From Deltaproteobacteria bacterium (GTDB lineage Bacteria > Desulfobacterota > DSM-4660 > Desulfatiglandales > HGW-15): 36,436 bases of DNA. Position numbers and translations under genes: made by a program. The stretch spans positions 1 through 36,436 of the forward strand of contig JAFDHO010000022.1 of assembly GCA_019308745.1 (NCBI GenBank), read 5' to 3'. Shown here in pieces: positions 34,757-36,436 of the stretch. Positions within the stretch are counted from its first letter, which is position 1. Each line of letters begins with the position of its first letter. Below the pieces are notes generated by a model. It saw only the letters and a list, made by a program, of their open reading frames with translations. It did not search any database and was not told the DNA's origin.

Positions 34757-35416
34757 CTAGAGGTAAGGGAACCAGACCCTTTCAATGGCTTGGAAATTGG
34801 CCTTAACCAACTGGGCGCCCGAAATCATGTCACCGTGTCCAGGCAGGAGGTAATCCGTCTCCAGTTCAGAGATGAGCCCGATGCTTCTCTTGAGCTCCTC
34901 CCCGCTGCCCCCGGGGAGATCAGTCCTGCCAATGCCCTGGCTGAAGATGAGGTCACTGGAAAAGAGCACCTTGGTCTCCGGCCAGTAAAGGCAGAGGGAA
35001 CCCGGCGAATGACCGGGAGTGTGGATCACCTTGAAGAAGTGTTCTTCCACCCTCAGGTCTCCCTCCTTGAGGAATATATCGGGTTCGAAATCATCCAAGC
35101 CCATGGATTCCCAGTAGTGGGGGGCATCTCCCTTGAGGAACTCCATTTCAAGCCGGGGGACAGCGACAAGGGCGGGGGCCCCTGAAAATCTCTTGACTCC
35201 TTCCATATGATCAGGGTGCCCGTGGAGCACGATGACAAGGTGGATATCCGTAAGGGACAGGGAAAGTCTCTCAAGATTGTCCTTGACGTGTCCGAAGAGG
35301 TGCCCATGACCGGGGTCGATGAGGATATTTCTCGTCCCCCTTATGAGGTAGGTATTGCAGTTGTTGGCGGCCGGGTCTAACCAGAAGAACCCGTGTAAAT
35401 TGTCCAAGATCTTCAT
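34757..35416 (-). CDS. MBL-fold metallohydrolase
   Basis: A 219-aa metallo-beta-lactamase-fold enzyme. Metal ligands: HGHPDH, HTPGHSPGS, SSDLIF and a final LLPGHGD. The layout is that of glyoxalase II-like hydrolases. The ATG at 35416 (MKILDNLHGFFWLDPAANN) is chosen because the frame upstream to 35521 is basic and non-conserved; GAGAAAG lies before it. The substrate cannot be told. It is upstream of lysR on the same strand. Confidence 0.9.
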   Translation of the reverse strand: MKILDNLHGFFWLDPAANNCNTYLIRGTRNILIDPGHGHLFGHVKDNLERLSLSLTDIHLVIVLHGHPDHMEGVKRFSGAPALVAVPRLEMEFLKGDAPHYWESMGLDDFEPDIFLKEGDLRVEEHFFKVIHTPGHSPGSLCLYWPETKVLFSSDLIFSQGIGRTDLPGGSGEELKRSIGLISELETDYLLPGHGDMISGAQLVKANFQAIERVWFPYL

Positions 35417-35672
35417 GTGCTTTCTCAATCTCCGAGAGTGGGTATGGCGCGGCTGAGGCGCATTGACAGTGGTCCGAAAGACCCTCTGACGCCCAGGGCA
35501 TGGATCCAAGGGCCATATCACCGCCTCATGACAACCATGCTATAGACAAGGAGACTAAAATGTCAAGTGGCTAAGAGAATTTCCCCGGCCAGCGACAACT
35601 CCATTGACAATACCCAATGAATTGCTAAGTATTATAGGTGAAATAGGTGTTTGGTGCCGTTGATAAGGGAGG
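35417..35672. other. intergenic region upstream of the MBL gene
   Basis: No gene is recognised. TTGACA and a later TATTAT occur near 35612-35640 but the spacing (20 bases) is too long for a good sigma-70 promoter. The region ends in dispersed element copy 3. Confidence 0.4.
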
Positions 35673-35763
35673 AATTTGATTGAGCCTCTGGAAAAGACCT
35701 GCCCTGCGGCCACAATCAACGGTCCTGGCTACTATTCGGCTTTGTAAACTCCTAACCGGACAT
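35673..35763 (+). repeat. dispersed element copy 3 (tip on the right)
   Basis: Shares ttgagcctctggaaaagacc with copy 1, then cggccacaatcaacgg and ggctactattcgg with the left half of copy 2 in reverse, and ends tcctaaccggaca. Its tip faces the tip of copy 4, with a small gene between them. Confidence 0.65.
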
Positions 35764-35770
35764 CAGTGAA

Positions 35771-36165
35771 TTGCAATGGAATTTCCTGCTGATTTGTGTG
35801 AGGGTGGAAGAGGAGGAATCAAAGGAAAGCCAAGACAAGGTTGACGCAATCAAGGAGAGTCTCATGGTCGAAGATGAAGAGACAGGCACAGTCCGTGAGA
35901 ATATTTGCAGCAATAGAGAGAGGTCCCGGATGAAGATGAGTTGGAGGCCCTTAATGCCATGCGCAGCATCAAGGATCGGGTAAGGACACTCAAGGGGAGG
36001 ATTGAGGAGATATCCGCTTCAAAGGCGGCGGGTCATCGCGAGGAAACAAGGAGACTCGAAGAGGAGTTGACCCGACTCAAAGAGGAGTGGGACTATTGGA
36101 ACAGGAAAAGAGAGGAGGCCGCCAAGGTAAGGATGATCATGTTGGGACACGAGCCCGTATCCTAG
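35771..36165 (+). pseudogene. small acidic/coiled-coil gene, apparent frameshift
   Basis: Two overlapping plus-strand frames look like one gene split by a one-base shift near 35915-35940. The first (35771-35983) encodes an acidic stretch (EEEESKESQDKVDAIKESL, VEDEETGTVRENI) and then loses coding character. The second is open from 35917 and continues with VPDEDELEALNAMRSIKDRV, then a long charged coiled coil (EETRRLEEELTRLKEEWDYW) and ends HEPVS at 36165. If the second frame stands alone it could start at the TTG at 35941. No family is recognised. It lies between two facing copies of the dispersed element. Confidence 0.5.
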
Positions 36166-36288
36166 GTGAGGAAGGGCCTGTGGGGTCCCAAATAGACTGT
36201 CCAGGCAGCTTCCAAAGGAGATGCAAGAGGATTCAGCGCCTCTCATAACGCATCCAACCCGCACCCCTGCTGCCAGTGATTAATAACA

Positions 36289-36317
36289 TTGACATCTTTT
36301 TCCTCCTACTTTATTGA
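36289..36317 (+). promoter_or_regulatory. possible promoter reading into the terminal element
   Basis: TTGACA (36289-36294), 17 bases, TATTGA (36312-36317), just outside the tip of element copy 4 and pointing into it. It could drive a gene beyond the window edge. Confidence 0.35.
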
Positions 36318-36324
36318 ATAGACT

Positions 36325-36436
36325 CACTAATGTCCGGTTAGGATTTTGCAAATGAACCGTTACAATTCCTGGATGAGGCCCCTGGGAGCCCTTTTCACAA
36401 GGCTCAATATTTGTCCTGAGTCGGTCTCACGCCCCC
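36325..36436 (-). repeat. dispersed element copy 4 (tip on the left, cut by window end)
   Basis: Begins aatgtccggttaggattttg and runs to cgccccc at the last base. The reverse complement aligns with copy 1 along its length (gggggcgt, ctcaggac, aatattgagcc, ccaggggcc, tttgcaaaatcc). The element probably continues beyond the window. Confidence 0.7.

Overview
The window most likely comes from an anaerobic, selenocysteine-using bacterium of the Desulfobacterota (former Deltaproteobacteria), of sulfate-reducing, acetogenic or syntrophic type. The evidence is a Wood-Ljungdahl-type methylene-tetrahydrofolate reductase (MetF/MetV) in one run with very long HdrA flavoproteins and MvhD subunits, oxygen-sensitive 4-hydroxybutyryl-CoA dehydratase, pyruvate phosphate dikinase, PlsB, and a SelD/YedF selenium pair. 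This assignment is inferred from gene content only.

Layout. (1) About 0.6-9.8 kb, minus strand: hdrA2-mvhD2-hdrA1-mvhD1-metV-metF. All four hdrA/mvhD genes look broken unless an in-frame UGA is read as selenocysteine. The UGA sits in the same conserved motif in both HdrAs (after DCTM or DCSM), and at known cysteine positions in the MvhDs (CxxU in one, GUHxGDCHY in the other). (2) 10.2-14.3 kb, plus strand: a small four-Cys protein, an FmdB-type zinc ribbon, two small proteins, and ppdK. (3) 14.3-16.9 kb, minus: plsB, divergent from a DUF151 bifunctional-nuclease family gene. (4) 17.7-26.9 kb, plus: PHP phosphoesterase, membrane-anchored transglutaminase, overlapping ABC ATPase and permease, second PHP protein, small membrane protein, a strongly foldable intergenic segment, SAM methyltransferase, serine hydrolase, and a helical hypothetical protein. 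(5) 26.9-28.7 kb, minus: selD (itself a selenoprotein, UGA at codon 18) and yedF, with an approximately 145-bp hairpin-rich inverted-repeat element between the selD promoter and its start. (6) 29.1-33.7 kb: sucC/sucD-like CoA ligase (minus), divergent from a GntR/FCD regulator and 4-hydroxybutyryl-CoA dehydratase (plus), with a perfect palindrome in front of gntR. (7) 33.7-36.4 kb: a LysR regulator, an MBL-fold hydrolase and a frameshifted small gene.

How it fits together. The first cluster is best read as a flavin-based electron transfer complex feeding MetFV, with HdrA and MvhD duplicated as a two-gene module and no HdrB/HdrC in the window. SelD makes the selenophosphate needed to decode the four UGA-containing subunits and itself, so selenium supply and C1 energy metabolism are tied together within 29 kb. 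The sucCD-gntR-abfD block suggests regulated activation or use of a C4 acid.

A family of short elements with the tip TGTCCGGTTAGGATTTTGC occurs near both window ends, at 18.6 kb and at 35.7 kb. They look like transposon or MITE ends. No tRNA, rRNA, CRISPR array or transposase gene was seen.
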